From the IMG/VR virus record IMGVR_UViG_3300042291_000886, positions 1 to 35,350 of that record: 35,350 nucleotides of DNA. One strand, given 5' to 3'. This document shows positions 28,912 through 35,166 of the stretch, piece after piece (the stretch's first letter is position 1; the number at the start of each line of letters is the position of its first letter). Made by a program: the position numbers and the translations under genes. A model generated the notes under the pieces. It had not been told where the DNA came from and searched no databases. It was given only the letters and a program-made list of their open reading frames with translations. This DNA comes from a virus.

Positions 28912-30061
28912 TTATAAATTTTACAATTCTTTCAAAGTCGGGTCTGTAGTCCATTCCGTGTGTTAAATCTGGGTAAAAATCTCTACGATATTCTTTTCCA
29001 AATCCAGCTGATAGGATCAATTGAGGTGGATTTTCTAAAAAACTAAATTCCGGTTCGGTCCAAAAGTCCATAGTGGTTGGCAAACATCTGGTATGAGAAA
29101 CATCAATATTGTGTTTTAAACACAAGTTTGAAAATGCTTGCGTAAACATACCAATTTCTATCATGGCTAGTCCTTGTGCGCGATTTTTTCTTTTGGGATC
29201 TGTTTGCCATTCTCTAGTTGTCTGCTCAAAATTAAAACCTTTAGACTGCTGTAGTTTATTAAAAGGATTTACTTGATCTTCTACTCTCTGCGTACAAATT
29301 AGTATATAAGGAGCAGTTTTATAATTTAGGTACTGAGGCGGTGACCGATGACTCAAGAAGGCCTTTTCAACTGCCACGGGATCTTTTACATCAACATCCC
29401 ATTTTGGAAAATTAGTTTCGTATTCTCTAACCAACGCTTTATAATAAATCATTTCTTTAATTTTTGTATCACCGGGTCCTAGCACAAATATGTTGTAAGG
29501 CATGAATTGTTGTTTGGATGGAGTACTGGACCACGCTTCGTATAACGATTGCTTTATTATAAAAGGATCCGGCAACTTTTCAGTGTCGTATTTCATTACA
29601 TACTGATATTTGTGCATATGACTGTAATTCATATACTTGGGTCCGGTTTTTATAGTTTCGATTAAAATAGATTTTAAATTAACCAGTTCATCTGCTGTTA
29701 CCTGCCGATTCTGTGGAGTTAATAGAAGATCAAACGCCAGCCCGAAAGTCTGTACTTGACCAATTGTTTGACTATCTCGATCGACTAGCATACGCTCCAT
29801 CATATAATTGTGTACGGCTATCTCCGTTTCGTAGTTTTGTATTTGTCGTTTATTGTCGAACCAATATTTAGATGCTATATAGGTGATATTTCTTGTGGTT
29901 TCAAAAGTCAAATCATCTATGTAGGCATCAAAAACAAAATTTAGATCTCTAGTGCATTTGGCAAGACTTCGTGATTTTGGAATTCGATGATTAATTTTCT
30001 GCCAACTTATAGTTTCTTTTATAATTAGTGATTTATTGTTTTTTAATGTTTGAATGTTCAT
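28898..30061 (-). CDS. Nitroreductase-like protein with extra phage-type N-terminal domain
   Basis: 387 aa. Residues about 155-387 are a nitroreductase-like domain homologous to the downstream protein: SSTPSKQQFMPYNIFVLG, ICTQRVEDQVN, MIEIGMFTQAFSNLCLKH, CLPTTMDFWTEPEFSFLE, MDYRPDFERIVKF. The first 150 residues are different; SLAKCTRDLNFVFDAYIDDL then TFETTRNITYIASKYW resembles a repeated motif I recall from large virion proteins of T4-like cyanophages (C-x-R-D-x-x-x-x-x-D-A-x-x-x-D-L). A fusion of a phage docking domain to a flavoprotein is therefore possible. AAAGGAA precedes the ATG. Confidence 0.78.
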   Translation of the reverse strand: MNIQTLKNNKSLIIKETISWQKINHRIPKSRSLAKCTRDLNFVFDAYIDDLTFETTRNITYIASKYWFDNKRQIQNYETEIAVHNYMMERMLVDRDSQTIGQVQTFGLAFDLLLTPQNRQVTADELVNLKSILIETIKTGPKYMNYSHMHKYQYVMKYDTEKLPDPFIIKQSLYEAWSSTPSKQQFMPYNIFVLGPGDTKIKEMIYYKALVREYETNFPKWDVDVKDPVAVEKAFLSHRSPPQYLNYKTAPYILICTQRVEDQVNPFNKLQQSKGFNFEQTTREWQTDPKRKNRAQGLAMIEIGMFTQAFSNLCLKHNIDVSHTRCLPTTMDFWTEPEFSFLENPPQLILSAGFGKEYRRDFYPDLTHGMDYRPDFERIVKFISGTE

Positions 30062-30070
30062 ATTATTCCT

Positions 30071-30397
30071 TTAGAAATGTATTCTTAGATCCGTATTTTC
30101 TATATGTTTATTAGTAATCTTGCCACTACAATGATGCCAACAGGCTTTAGGAGCATGCAGAGGCTCGTTTTTTAGTGTCATCATAAATTTATTCCAATAC
30201 TCACCTTCGATGATAGTGGCTGGATCAGCGTGATTATTTATGTTTAAGCTGGGGTCAAAAAAACCTTCTACAAGGGGATCTGCTTTACGAGCATCTTCGG
30301 CATCAAACCAGCAGCATGGAGTAAAATATCCTGCAGCATTTAGGCATATTTCTTCTCGAGTATTGAGACACTTTGGAACAAGCTCTCTATCATTCAT
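30071..30397 (-). CDS. Stand-alone SPASM-like Cys protein
   Basis: 108 aa from ATG 30397. Six cysteines sit at 10, 18, 28, 29, 86 and 90 (VPKCLNTREEICLNAAG, TPCCWFD, KACWHHC). The phrase CLN ... G-Y-x-x-P-C-C-W matches the SPASM/twitch C-terminal segment of radical-SAM enzymes, but no SAM motif is present, so it is probably the detached auxiliary domain of the upstream radical-SAM gene, with which it overlaps by 8 bases. An in-frame ATG at 30415 is rejected: GGAGG lies 7 bases before 30397, and a TATAAATA promoter lies just upstream. It should bind one or two Fe-S clusters. Confidence 0.75.
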   Translation of the reverse strand: MNDRELVPKCLNTREEICLNAAGYFTPCCWFDAEDARKADPLVEGFFDPSLNINNHADPATIIEGEYWNKFMMTLKNEPLHAPKACWHHCSGKITNKHIENTDLRIHF

Positions 30398-31013
30398 CGT
30401 AAGTCCTCCAATCATATTTTTTATTTATAGGAGCAAAACCGTCTGGTAATCCTCTTGCACTAAGTTTAAAATAAATTTTTATACCTTTAGATTGTGCCAA
30501 TTCTCTACATCGTTCAACATCATTCTCATTATAGCTGAAAACAAGATATTGCCAGTGCGCATCTATTCCTAATTCTTTAGCTAGGCACATCATATTAAAC
30601 AAATGTACACCATCTTGATTTATTCTATATAAATGACTTAGTTCGGGAGGGCCATCAATACCAAAGCTCCAACGTGCATCAGTATTTGCAAGAAATGCTT
30701 CGCGCCACCATGTTTCTGGTTTATGCGAAGCAGCGGTATGTACTTCTGTAGGTACATTGCTATCCTTACAGACTTTTAACATTTCTATAAAGTGTTGTCC
30801 AAATATAGGATCAGAATGTTGACCACAGAAATTTATACTATTAAAATATTTCAAACATTTTTTTAATTGATCGGGCGTAATGTCGCTTCCGGGTAAGGGC
30901 ACATTCTGCCCGTACTTAATTTTAAACTTGGTGCGTTTACAACAAGCACACTGCAAGGTGCATCTTGGACTATTTTCGATGTTTAAACTCTTATGTCTAA
31001 AACTTACACTCAT
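30390..31013 (-). CDS. Radical SAM core protein lacking its own SPASM domain
   Basis: 207 aa, short. Cluster motif PRCTLQCACCKR (Cys18, Cys22, Cys25). INFCGQHSDPIFGQHFIEML is the strand carrying the usual GGE equivalent (here GQHSDP), and SFGIDGPPELSHLYRI and HWQYLVFSYNENDVER complete the barrel. It is a paralog of 32092-32838, sharing FCGQ-S-DPI and WQY-F-YNE blocks. No Cys-rich tail is present; the adjacent 30071-30397 gene supplies one. Target unknown. Confidence 0.88.
   Translation of the reverse strand: MSVSFRHKSLNIENSPRCTLQCACCKRTKFKIKYGQNVPLPGSDITPDQLKKCLKYFNSINFCGQHSDPIFGQHFIEMLKVCKDSNVPTEVHTAASHKPETWWREAFLANTDARWSFGIDGPPELSHLYRINQDGVHLFNMMCLAKELGIDAHWQYLVFSYNENDVERCRELAQSKGIKIYFKLSARGLPDGFAPINKKYDWRTYDE
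30422..30429 (-). promoter_or_regulatory. Perfect late promoter TATAAATA inside the radical-SAM gene end
   Basis: Minus strand CCTATAAATAAAAAAT; predicted start near 30416, leader of 19 bases with GGAGG before the SPASM-like start at 30397. It gives the downstream half of the island separate late expression. As it lies within coding sequence, chance occurrence is possible. Confidence 0.5.
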
Positions 31014-31021
31014 ATTACACT

Positions 31022-32095
31022 CTAAAATTGTTTTTTAACTGTATTGATTATTGTGGATATCTCGTCATCAGTCAGCCATGCATGAATGGGCAAAGAAATT
31101 ATTGTGTCAGCTACTAATTTTGAATTTACACAATTATCTTTTCTATATTGGTGTGTGTTGTACATGCCATTTTCAGACAAGGGTTTTTCGTAATGCACAC
31201 TGGCTTTCAAGGCATCTTTTACACGCTTTCTAACATCTTTATTTTGAAATCTAATGGTATATTTATGGTAGTTATGGGACAGCCCTTCTTGACCCTGCTG
31301 TGTAAAAACTGGCAAATCTTTAAACGCTTGATTGTACTGTTGCGCAATTTGTTGACGTCTTGCTTGATTCCTTTCGGCATTTTGCAGTCGAAGATTAATA
31401 ACTTCAGCGTTAAGCACATACATACGACTGTTAAATCCCAGCATCTCAAAATCTTTATCTTTGCCGTGACGCCTAATCTTTTTGACCAACTTTGCTTTGG
31501 ATTCGTCATCGGTTAGGAAAACACCTCCGCCATTAATCCCCGAAATCACTTTGTTGCTGTTAAAGCTGTAGACACTACAGTCGCCGATGGTGCCTGCTCG
31601 AACATTGTTTAGACTTGCTCCCAAGGCCTGAGCAGCATCTTCAAAAAACACTAGGCCTTTTTCTTTACAAAACTCTCGAATCTCAGTGGTATCTGTCATA
31701 TTACCAAAAAGGTGTACATATACAATTGCCTTGGTCTTTTCGGAATACATTCGTTTGATGCTGTCCAGATTCATGTGATAGCTGTCTAGATCTATTTCAC
31801 AGAACACAGGTGTAGCACCCACATGACTCACACAGGCAGCTGAAGTAATCCAACTGAAGTCTGTCACAAGTACCTCGTCACCTGCACCAATGCCATATGC
31901 CAATAGTGCAAAGTGCAGTGCATCGGTGGCACTGGCCACACTGACTGCATACTTGCGACCTACCCGTTTGGCAAAACTTTCTTCCCAGGCTTCGTTGTTT
32001 TCGTAGTTGAGTTGCGACATAAATCTGTCGAACAGGTCTAGATATGCCTGTTTGTTTTCTTGGTACTCTCGGTCCCAGCCGTCATATGATGTCAT
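31022..32095 (-). CDS. DegT/DnrJ/EryC1/StrS aminotransferase
   Basis: 357 aa, standard length. PLP Lys182 in SFNSNKVISGINGGG, the FEDAAQALGAS motif (151-161), and VSVASATDALHFAL and YVHLFGNMTDT blocks are diagnostic. Family enzymes aminate keto-sugars (nucleotide-linked) for O-antigen, capsule or antibiotic sugars. Here no sugar dehydratase or epimerase is adjacent. It lies between two radical-SAM paralogs, so the substrate may be a carbonyl created by one of them. Overlaps 32092-32838 by ATGA. Confidence 0.93.
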   Translation of the reverse strand: MTSYDGWDREYQENKQAYLDLFDRFMSQLNYENNEAWEESFAKRVGRKYAVSVASATDALHFALLAYGIGAGDEVLVTDFSWITSAACVSHVGATPVFCEIDLDSYHMNLDSIKRMYSEKTKAIVYVHLFGNMTDTTEIREFCKEKGLVFFEDAAQALGASLNNVRAGTIGDCSVYSFNSNKVISGINGGGVFLTDDESKAKLVKKIRRHGKDKDFEMLGFNSRMYVLNAEVINLRLQNAERNQARRQQIAQQYNQAFKDLPVFTQQGQEGLSHNYHKYTIRFQNKDVRKRVKDALKASVHYEKPLSENGMYNTHQYRKDNCVNSKLVADTIISLPIHAWLTDDEISTIINTVKKQF

Positions 32096-32838
32096 AGTGA
32101 TTCCAATTTTTTATGTGATATCTTGCGCCAAAGATCAAGGCTTTTGGATTTATAGCCCCAGTACTCTTTTTTAACTCTTTCTTCAGTGTGTTTCTTATCG
32201 GGACTGGTCAAGGTAAAATCCACACTTTTTCTCAGCAGGGGATTGTCTGATCTGAATCCTCTGTTGGTGTTTATTAACAGTAGACTAAAATCTTCTTGTT
32301 TGGCAATTTCTATAGCACGATCTATTTCGTGTTCATTGTAGCCAAAAATAATGTATTGCCACACTATGACATGTCCAAGATCTCTACCCTGCTGCATACG
32401 CTTCCAAACGTCTTCAAAGTTTGAACCCACACGATACAATTCACTCTTTTTGTCAATGCCGTCTACACCAAAGTACCAGGCGTTTTCGCCCACACCATAG
32501 CTGTAGGCTTCGTCCCACCAGGCATCACTTTTGCCACTGCCCACTGTGGCAATCCTAATGGCCTTGCCCTGTCCGTCGCACATTTTCAACAGCTTGAGAA
32601 AGTTGGGATGATAGATAGGGTCAGATATTTGTCCGCAGAAGGTGATACCATTGTCATAGTAATCCAGTATCTTTTTAAAATTGTGTTCTTCCAGATCAAA
32701 GGATCTACGTATCTGCTCTTGGCTGGAAGTTTTTTGACGTATGCACTGGGGACACTTGAACACGCACCTGTGTGACGTATCTATGTTAGGTCGCACAAAT
32801 CGTTGATACTTGACATAATCATCAGTTATTCTTGCCAT
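32092..32838 (-). CDS. Radical SAM core protein lacking its own SPASM domain
   Basis: 248 aa. Cluster motif HRCVFKCPQC (Cys25, Cys29, Cys32); ITFCGQISDPIYHPNFLKLL and WYFGVDGIDKKSELYRV plus VWQYIIFGYNEHEIDRA match the 30390-31013 paralog. The C-terminal 50 residues are basic and lack the Cys set. It is preceded by its SPASM-like partner (32822-33172), which overlaps by 17 bases, and followed by the aminotransferase with an ATGA overlap. Confidence 0.9.
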   Translation of the reverse strand: MARITDDYVKYQRFVRPNIDTSHRCVFKCPQCIRQKTSSQEQIRRSFDLEEHNFKKILDYYDNGITFCGQISDPIYHPNFLKLLKMCDGQGKAIRIATVGSGKSDAWWDEAYSYGVGENAWYFGVDGIDKKSELYRVGSNFEDVWKRMQQGRDLGHVIVWQYIIFGYNEHEIDRAIEIAKQEDFSLLLINTNRGFRSDNPLLRKSVDFTLTSPDKKHTEERVKKEYWGYKSKSLDLWRKISHKKLESL

Positions 32839-33172
32839 TGGCCTGCTCCTTTACTTCAATTCGTTCCTCGTCTCTAACTGCGTTTTTATCTATGTCTACC
32901 CCGCACTTCTTTTTGCACATATATGAAGCATTTTCAGGATCCGTTAGCAGTGTCTGAAAAAAGTTTTCCCACTGATCAGATGCAAAAATATCTTCCAATC
33001 TGTCATTACGAGATAACAGTAGTTCCTCATCTTTTAGGCCGCACTGTTTGACATAGCGATAGACCGGGGGATCGTCCAGCCAGCAACAGGGCAGCATGTA
33101 TCCGTCTGATGTGTATGCAGCCCCTTTGTTATCTGTGGATCTATAGTTGAGGCATTTGGGTTTTATTTTCAT
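32822..33172 (-). CDS. Stand-alone SPASM-like Cys protein
   Basis: 116 aa. Cysteines 7, 29, 30, 44, 86 and 90 (PKCLNYRS, LPCCWLDD, KQCGLK, YMCKKKC). The CLN ... G-Y-x-L-P-C-C-W-x-D and C-x-x-x-C pattern matches the 30071-30397 protein, and TSDGYMLPCCW matches SPASM segments of radical-SAM enzymes. Six Cys could hold one or two 4Fe-4S clusters. Overlaps the downstream core radical-SAM gene by 17 bases and the upstream putative glycosyltransferase by 4. Confidence 0.75.
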   Translation of the reverse strand: MKIKPKCLNYRSTDNKGAAYTSDGYMLPCCWLDDPPVYRYVKQCGLKDEELLLSRNDRLEDIFASDQWENFFQTLLTDPENASYMCKKKCGVDIDKNAVRDEERIEVKEQANGKNN

Positions 33173-34023
33173 TGTAATTGCTCTAGGGCAGCCAGTATTG
33201 GTGCTGCATCGGGTTCTGCTATATCACGTGTGTAGTACACACTACCCCCGTCATGTATGGCAGGGTCTCTTAGGTAAATCAAGCCCTTGTTGAAATATTT
33301 ACATTCTTGCACAATTCTAGGGGCTGGGTCAAATGTTTCTTTCACATACACATAGGTATCAAAGATACCCAGAAGGTTTTCTACGGGTGCAAATATGTTG
33401 TTGTAGTTGATGTTAACATATTTTTCACGATAGGTCAATATGCCATGGTCAGGGTACTGATCAAGAAACTTTTCTGCTGTGGCATAGTATTGCTCATTAG
33501 AGCCCTGGAATAGATATCGAAATTGAACACTGTCCGTGTGGGGTTTGTACAGTGCAAAATTGATGCGCTTTTCAAAATGCAGCCCCTGACCCTCAGGGTA
33601 GACTTCTCGATCACATAGATCCACTACCTGCTGGGGCCTGTAAAACGCCAGGGCCTGTGGGTAGAGTTCAGGGTGGTTTTCAGAATACACACTGATCACC
33701 CTTGAGCCAAATACTGATCGCAGGGTCTCCTGCTGGGTGCTGTTATAGTCTTTGAAGGCCTGCCAGCTGAGTGTGATCATGCTGCGACCCATAACCAGGG
33801 TGACATCATTGGGATTGGGCTGATACTGATCAAACACCACGTGTTCAAATAGGGTATACTTGTTGGTAATTGCAGTGCGATAGCTAGAGGGAGTGTAGCG
33901 GCGATGGCTGACAATGATCAACCTAGCTGATATACCCAAACTATTCAAGAGACAGCAGTATTCGTAGCTGTAGTATAACAAGCCGTCAATGGGTTTGCTG
34001 GTGCATATGATGTTAACAGTCAT
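33169..34023 (-). CDS. Putative glycosyltransferase (GT-B-like)
   Basis: 284 aa. The N-terminus MTVNIICTSKPIDGLLYYSY then ARLIIVSHRRYTPSSYRTA looks like a GT-B nucleotide-fold domain, and the C-terminal KETFDPAPRIVQECKYFNKG resembles the F-x-P-x-x-R-x-x-x-E-x-x-x-x-x-K donor-binding helix of GT-B enzymes of phages. A donor and acceptor cannot be assigned; glycosylation of DNA bases or of a surface sugar is possible. First gene of the island; a TTAAATAC late promoter with leaderless spacing precedes its ATG. Confidence 0.65.
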   Translation of the reverse strand: MTVNIICTSKPIDGLLYYSYEYCCLLNSLGISARLIIVSHRRYTPSSYRTAITNKYTLFEHVVFDQYQPNPNDVTLVMGRSMITLSWQAFKDYNSTQQETLRSVFGSRVISVYSENHPELYPQALAFYRPQQVVDLCDREVYPEGQGLHFEKRINFALYKPHTDSVQFRYLFQGSNEQYYATAEKFLDQYPDHGILTYREKYVNINYNNIFAPVENLLGIFDTYVYVKETFDPAPRIVQECKYFNKGLIYLRDPAIHDGGSVYYTRDIAEPDAAPILAALEQLQ

Positions 34024-34027
34024 CTAG

Positions 34028-34033
34028 TATTTA
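34028..34033 (-). promoter_or_regulatory. Late promoter TAAATA with leaderless spacing
   Basis: Minus strand CAGTTAAATACTAG runs into the ATG at 34023, four bases between core and start codon; predicted start near 34022. It begins the island. Confidence 0.6.
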
Positions 34034-34086
34034 ACTGAGCTGTTAACTCTACCAGCCACGAAGTGGTAGCGAAGCTGCCAAAATTT

Positions 34087-34302
34087 TCAAATCAAATCCA
34101 GGTTATACTGACGTGTGAGTTCGGGATAGGCCAAAGCAAACAGCACTTGATATTCAACGGGTACAAAGTAGTCTATACAGTCATTGCGTATGGAGATATG
34201 GCCTCCGTGTCGCTGTACAAAACTCCATACAGCTTCACAGTCATAGTCGTGTGTCCAGGCCTGATAACGATAGCAAACAGCAGTGACTTCAGAATGTTGC
34301 AT
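34087..34302 (-). CDS. 71-aa phage protein, unknown function
   Basis: MQHSEVTAVCYRYQAWTHDY opens it; then CEAVWSFVQRHGGHISIRND and IDYFVPVEYQVLFALAYPEL. Soluble, aromatic, His-rich; Y-F-V-P-x-x-Y-Q-V-L-F-x-L-A-Y is likely a beta-helix-turn pattern. No family recognised. It is taken as real because of the late promoter with exactly five bases to the ATG, as at 11099 and 14552. It lies leftward of the non-coding repeat region. Confidence 0.62.
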   Translation of the reverse strand: MQHSEVTAVCYRYQAWTHDYDCEAVWSFVQRHGGHISIRNDCIDYFVPVEYQVLFALAYPELTRQYNLDLI

Positions 34303-34307
34303 AGTGT

Positions 34308-34313
34308 TATTTA
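34308..34313 (-). promoter_or_regulatory. Late promoter TAAATA with leaderless spacing
   Basis: Minus strand GATGTAAATAACACT runs into the ATG at 34302. Predicted start coincides with the A of the ATG. Confidence 0.55.
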
Positions 34314-34416
34314 CATCAAAAGATTACAGAACGATTATAGTGATCTAAACCCAAATACGCACATAGGCCCCGCTGCTGATAAAGAGTGTATGTGTGTATT
34401 AGCGAGTGTGAGTATA

Positions 34417-34464
34417 TGTATAGTATACACAACAGTGAGCGCAAGGTGTTGACTATACTATACA
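34417..34464. repeat. 18-bp inverted repeat, 12-base loop
   Basis: Left arm TGTATAGTATACACAACA (34417-34434) and right arm TGTTGACTATACTATACA (34447-34464) pair at 16 of 18 positions around GTGAGCGCAAGG. A substantial hairpin in RNA or a cruciform in DNA. Confidence 0.75.
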
Positions 34465-34554
34465 GTGTGTGAGTGAGTGATCACGCTGGGGGGTCAGCGA
34501 GTTGACTCTGGCAGAACAACCATATTGGCACAAGGCCCCGCTGCTGAGTATTAT

Positions 34555-34591
34555 GAATTATAGTGAATTATGGAGAACTATCGGGAATTAT
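34555..34591. repeat. Four GAATTAT-type units at 10-bp spacing
   Basis: GAATTAT at 34555, 34565 and 34585 and GAACTAT at 34575, each exactly ten bases apart, so all lie on one face of the helix. Confidence 0.8.
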
Positions 34592-34666
34592 ACTAGAACA
34601 CAGTGTATAGAGTGGGAGACTGGGTGGCACCATTTGAACTATGCCTCATCAACCACGGTTCTCGAA

Positions 34667-34693
34667 AGTGCAAAATAGTGCAATAAAGTGCAA
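34667..34693. repeat. Three AGTGCAA units at 10-bp spacing
   Basis: AGTGCAA at 34667-34673, 34677-34683 and 34687-34693, followed by an inverted TTTTGC end. Looks like a short iteron array. Confidence 0.8.
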
Positions 34694-34753
34694 TTTTGCC
34701 CACCAAACGATGGAAACGGCCTAGTTTACAGGCTGGTCTAACGGTGCTACCAG

Positions 34754-34760
34754 TATTTAT
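34754..34760 (-). promoter_or_regulatory. Possible late promoter GATAAATA facing the repeat region
   Basis: Minus strand TAGATAAATACTGG. It points leftward into the non-coding repeats; no gene starts nearby, so it could make a non-coding RNA or a long leader for the 34302 gene. Confidence 0.35.
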
Positions 34761-34847
34761 CTACACTAAATCCACGGTGAAATAGCAGCGACTCTTCACT
34801 ATATAGGACCGAGATCCCACTATACACACATAGGCCCCGCTGCTTGA

Positions 34848-34861
34848 TATGTGATCACATA
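34848..34861. promoter_or_regulatory. 14-bp perfect palindrome, operator candidate
   Basis: TATGTGATCACATA ends four bases before a TAAATA late core. The following 12-mer GATCACATACAG (34853-34864) recurs at 34918-34929, inside the next gene. A shorter GTGATCAC is at 34477. Confidence 0.4.
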
Positions 34862-34864
34862 CAG

Positions 34865-34870
34865 TAAATA
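34865..34870 (+). promoter_or_regulatory. Late promoter TAAATA
   Basis: CAGTAAATACACTACTAGGAG; predicted start 34876, 12-base leader containing AGGAG (34878-34882) before the TTG at 34888. Confidence 0.5.
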
Positions 34871-34887
34871 CACTACTAGGAGCGACC

Positions 34888-35115
34888 TTGTCACAGAATC
34901 ACATTAAGGCCATAGCAGATCACATACAGGGCACTGTCTCAGTGCTAAATCCACACGGTGATACCAGACTTAATACCTTATATACACAGGGATTCATACT
35001 GGGACATCTGGCATCAATCTTCTCAAACGATGCCATACTCTACCGAGAGTTCCTGGAACACTGTGAACATCTTGCTCAAAAACAACACAAAAAGATTGAC
35101 ACGCACCGTAAATGA
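34888..35115 (+). CDS. 75-aa phage protein, unknown function
   Basis: Starts with TTG, preceded by AGGAG at 5 bases (the ligase start uses the same signal). MSQNHIKAIADHIQGTVSVL is the beginning, then TLYTQGFILGHLASIFSNDA and LYREFLEHCEHLAQKQHKKI. It is helical, basic at the end, with one Cys, and no signal peptide. I recall small phage proteins with the same HIKAIADHI-type helix, but no function. A consensus early promoter for the next gene lies at its 3' end. Confidence 0.62.
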   Translation: MSQNHIKAIADHIQGTVSVLNPHGDTRLNTLYTQGFILGHLASIFSNDAILYREFLEHCEHLAQKQHKKIDTHRK

Positions 35116-35124
35116 TCATATAAT
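35096..35124 (+). promoter_or_regulatory. Consensus sigma70 promoter TTGACA-17-TATAAT
   Basis: TTGACA 35096-35101 and TATAAT 35119-35124, spacer 17. About 40 bases of leader with TAGGAG before the ATG at 35167. Confidence 0.85.
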
Positions 35125-35166
35125 AAGTATATGCTGAAGAAAAGGCAGTTAAGTAGGAGCAGAGAC

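Larger units (their letters stand above)
34365..34844. repeat. Three dispersed copies of AGGCCCCGCTGCT
   Basis: Copies at 34365-34377, 34533-34545 and 34832-34844, all in the same orientation. The first and third share the longer form ACATAGGCCCCGCTGCT. They are GC-rich islands in AT-rich sequence. Confidence 0.85.
34303..34887. other. Non-coding region dense in repeats
   Basis: 585 bases with no credible gene. It holds a long inverted repeat (34417-34464), four GAATTAT-type units at 10-base steps (34555-34591), three AGTGCAA units at 10-base steps (34667-34693), three copies of a GC-rich 13-mer (34365, 34533, 34832), GTGATCAC palindromes at 34477 and 34851, and late-promoter cores facing left (34754) and right (34865). 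This suggests a control, replication or partition locus. Confidence 0.6.

Noticed and set aside
30398-30415. ATG at 30415 for the SPASM-like gene (MIGGLTMNDRE)
   Set aside because: GGAGG lies between the two ATGs, correctly placed for 30397; the upstream residues are encoded by the ribosome site itself.
34063-34452. Plus-strand open frame of 129 codons across the repeat region
   Set aside because: It runs antisense to the 34087-34302 gene and through the hairpin and 13-mer repeat; no ribosome site and composition unlike a protein.
34555-34693. CRISPR-like or microsatellite array
   Set aside because: The repeated units are only 7 bases with 3-base intervals and just three or four copies; phased binding sites explain them better.
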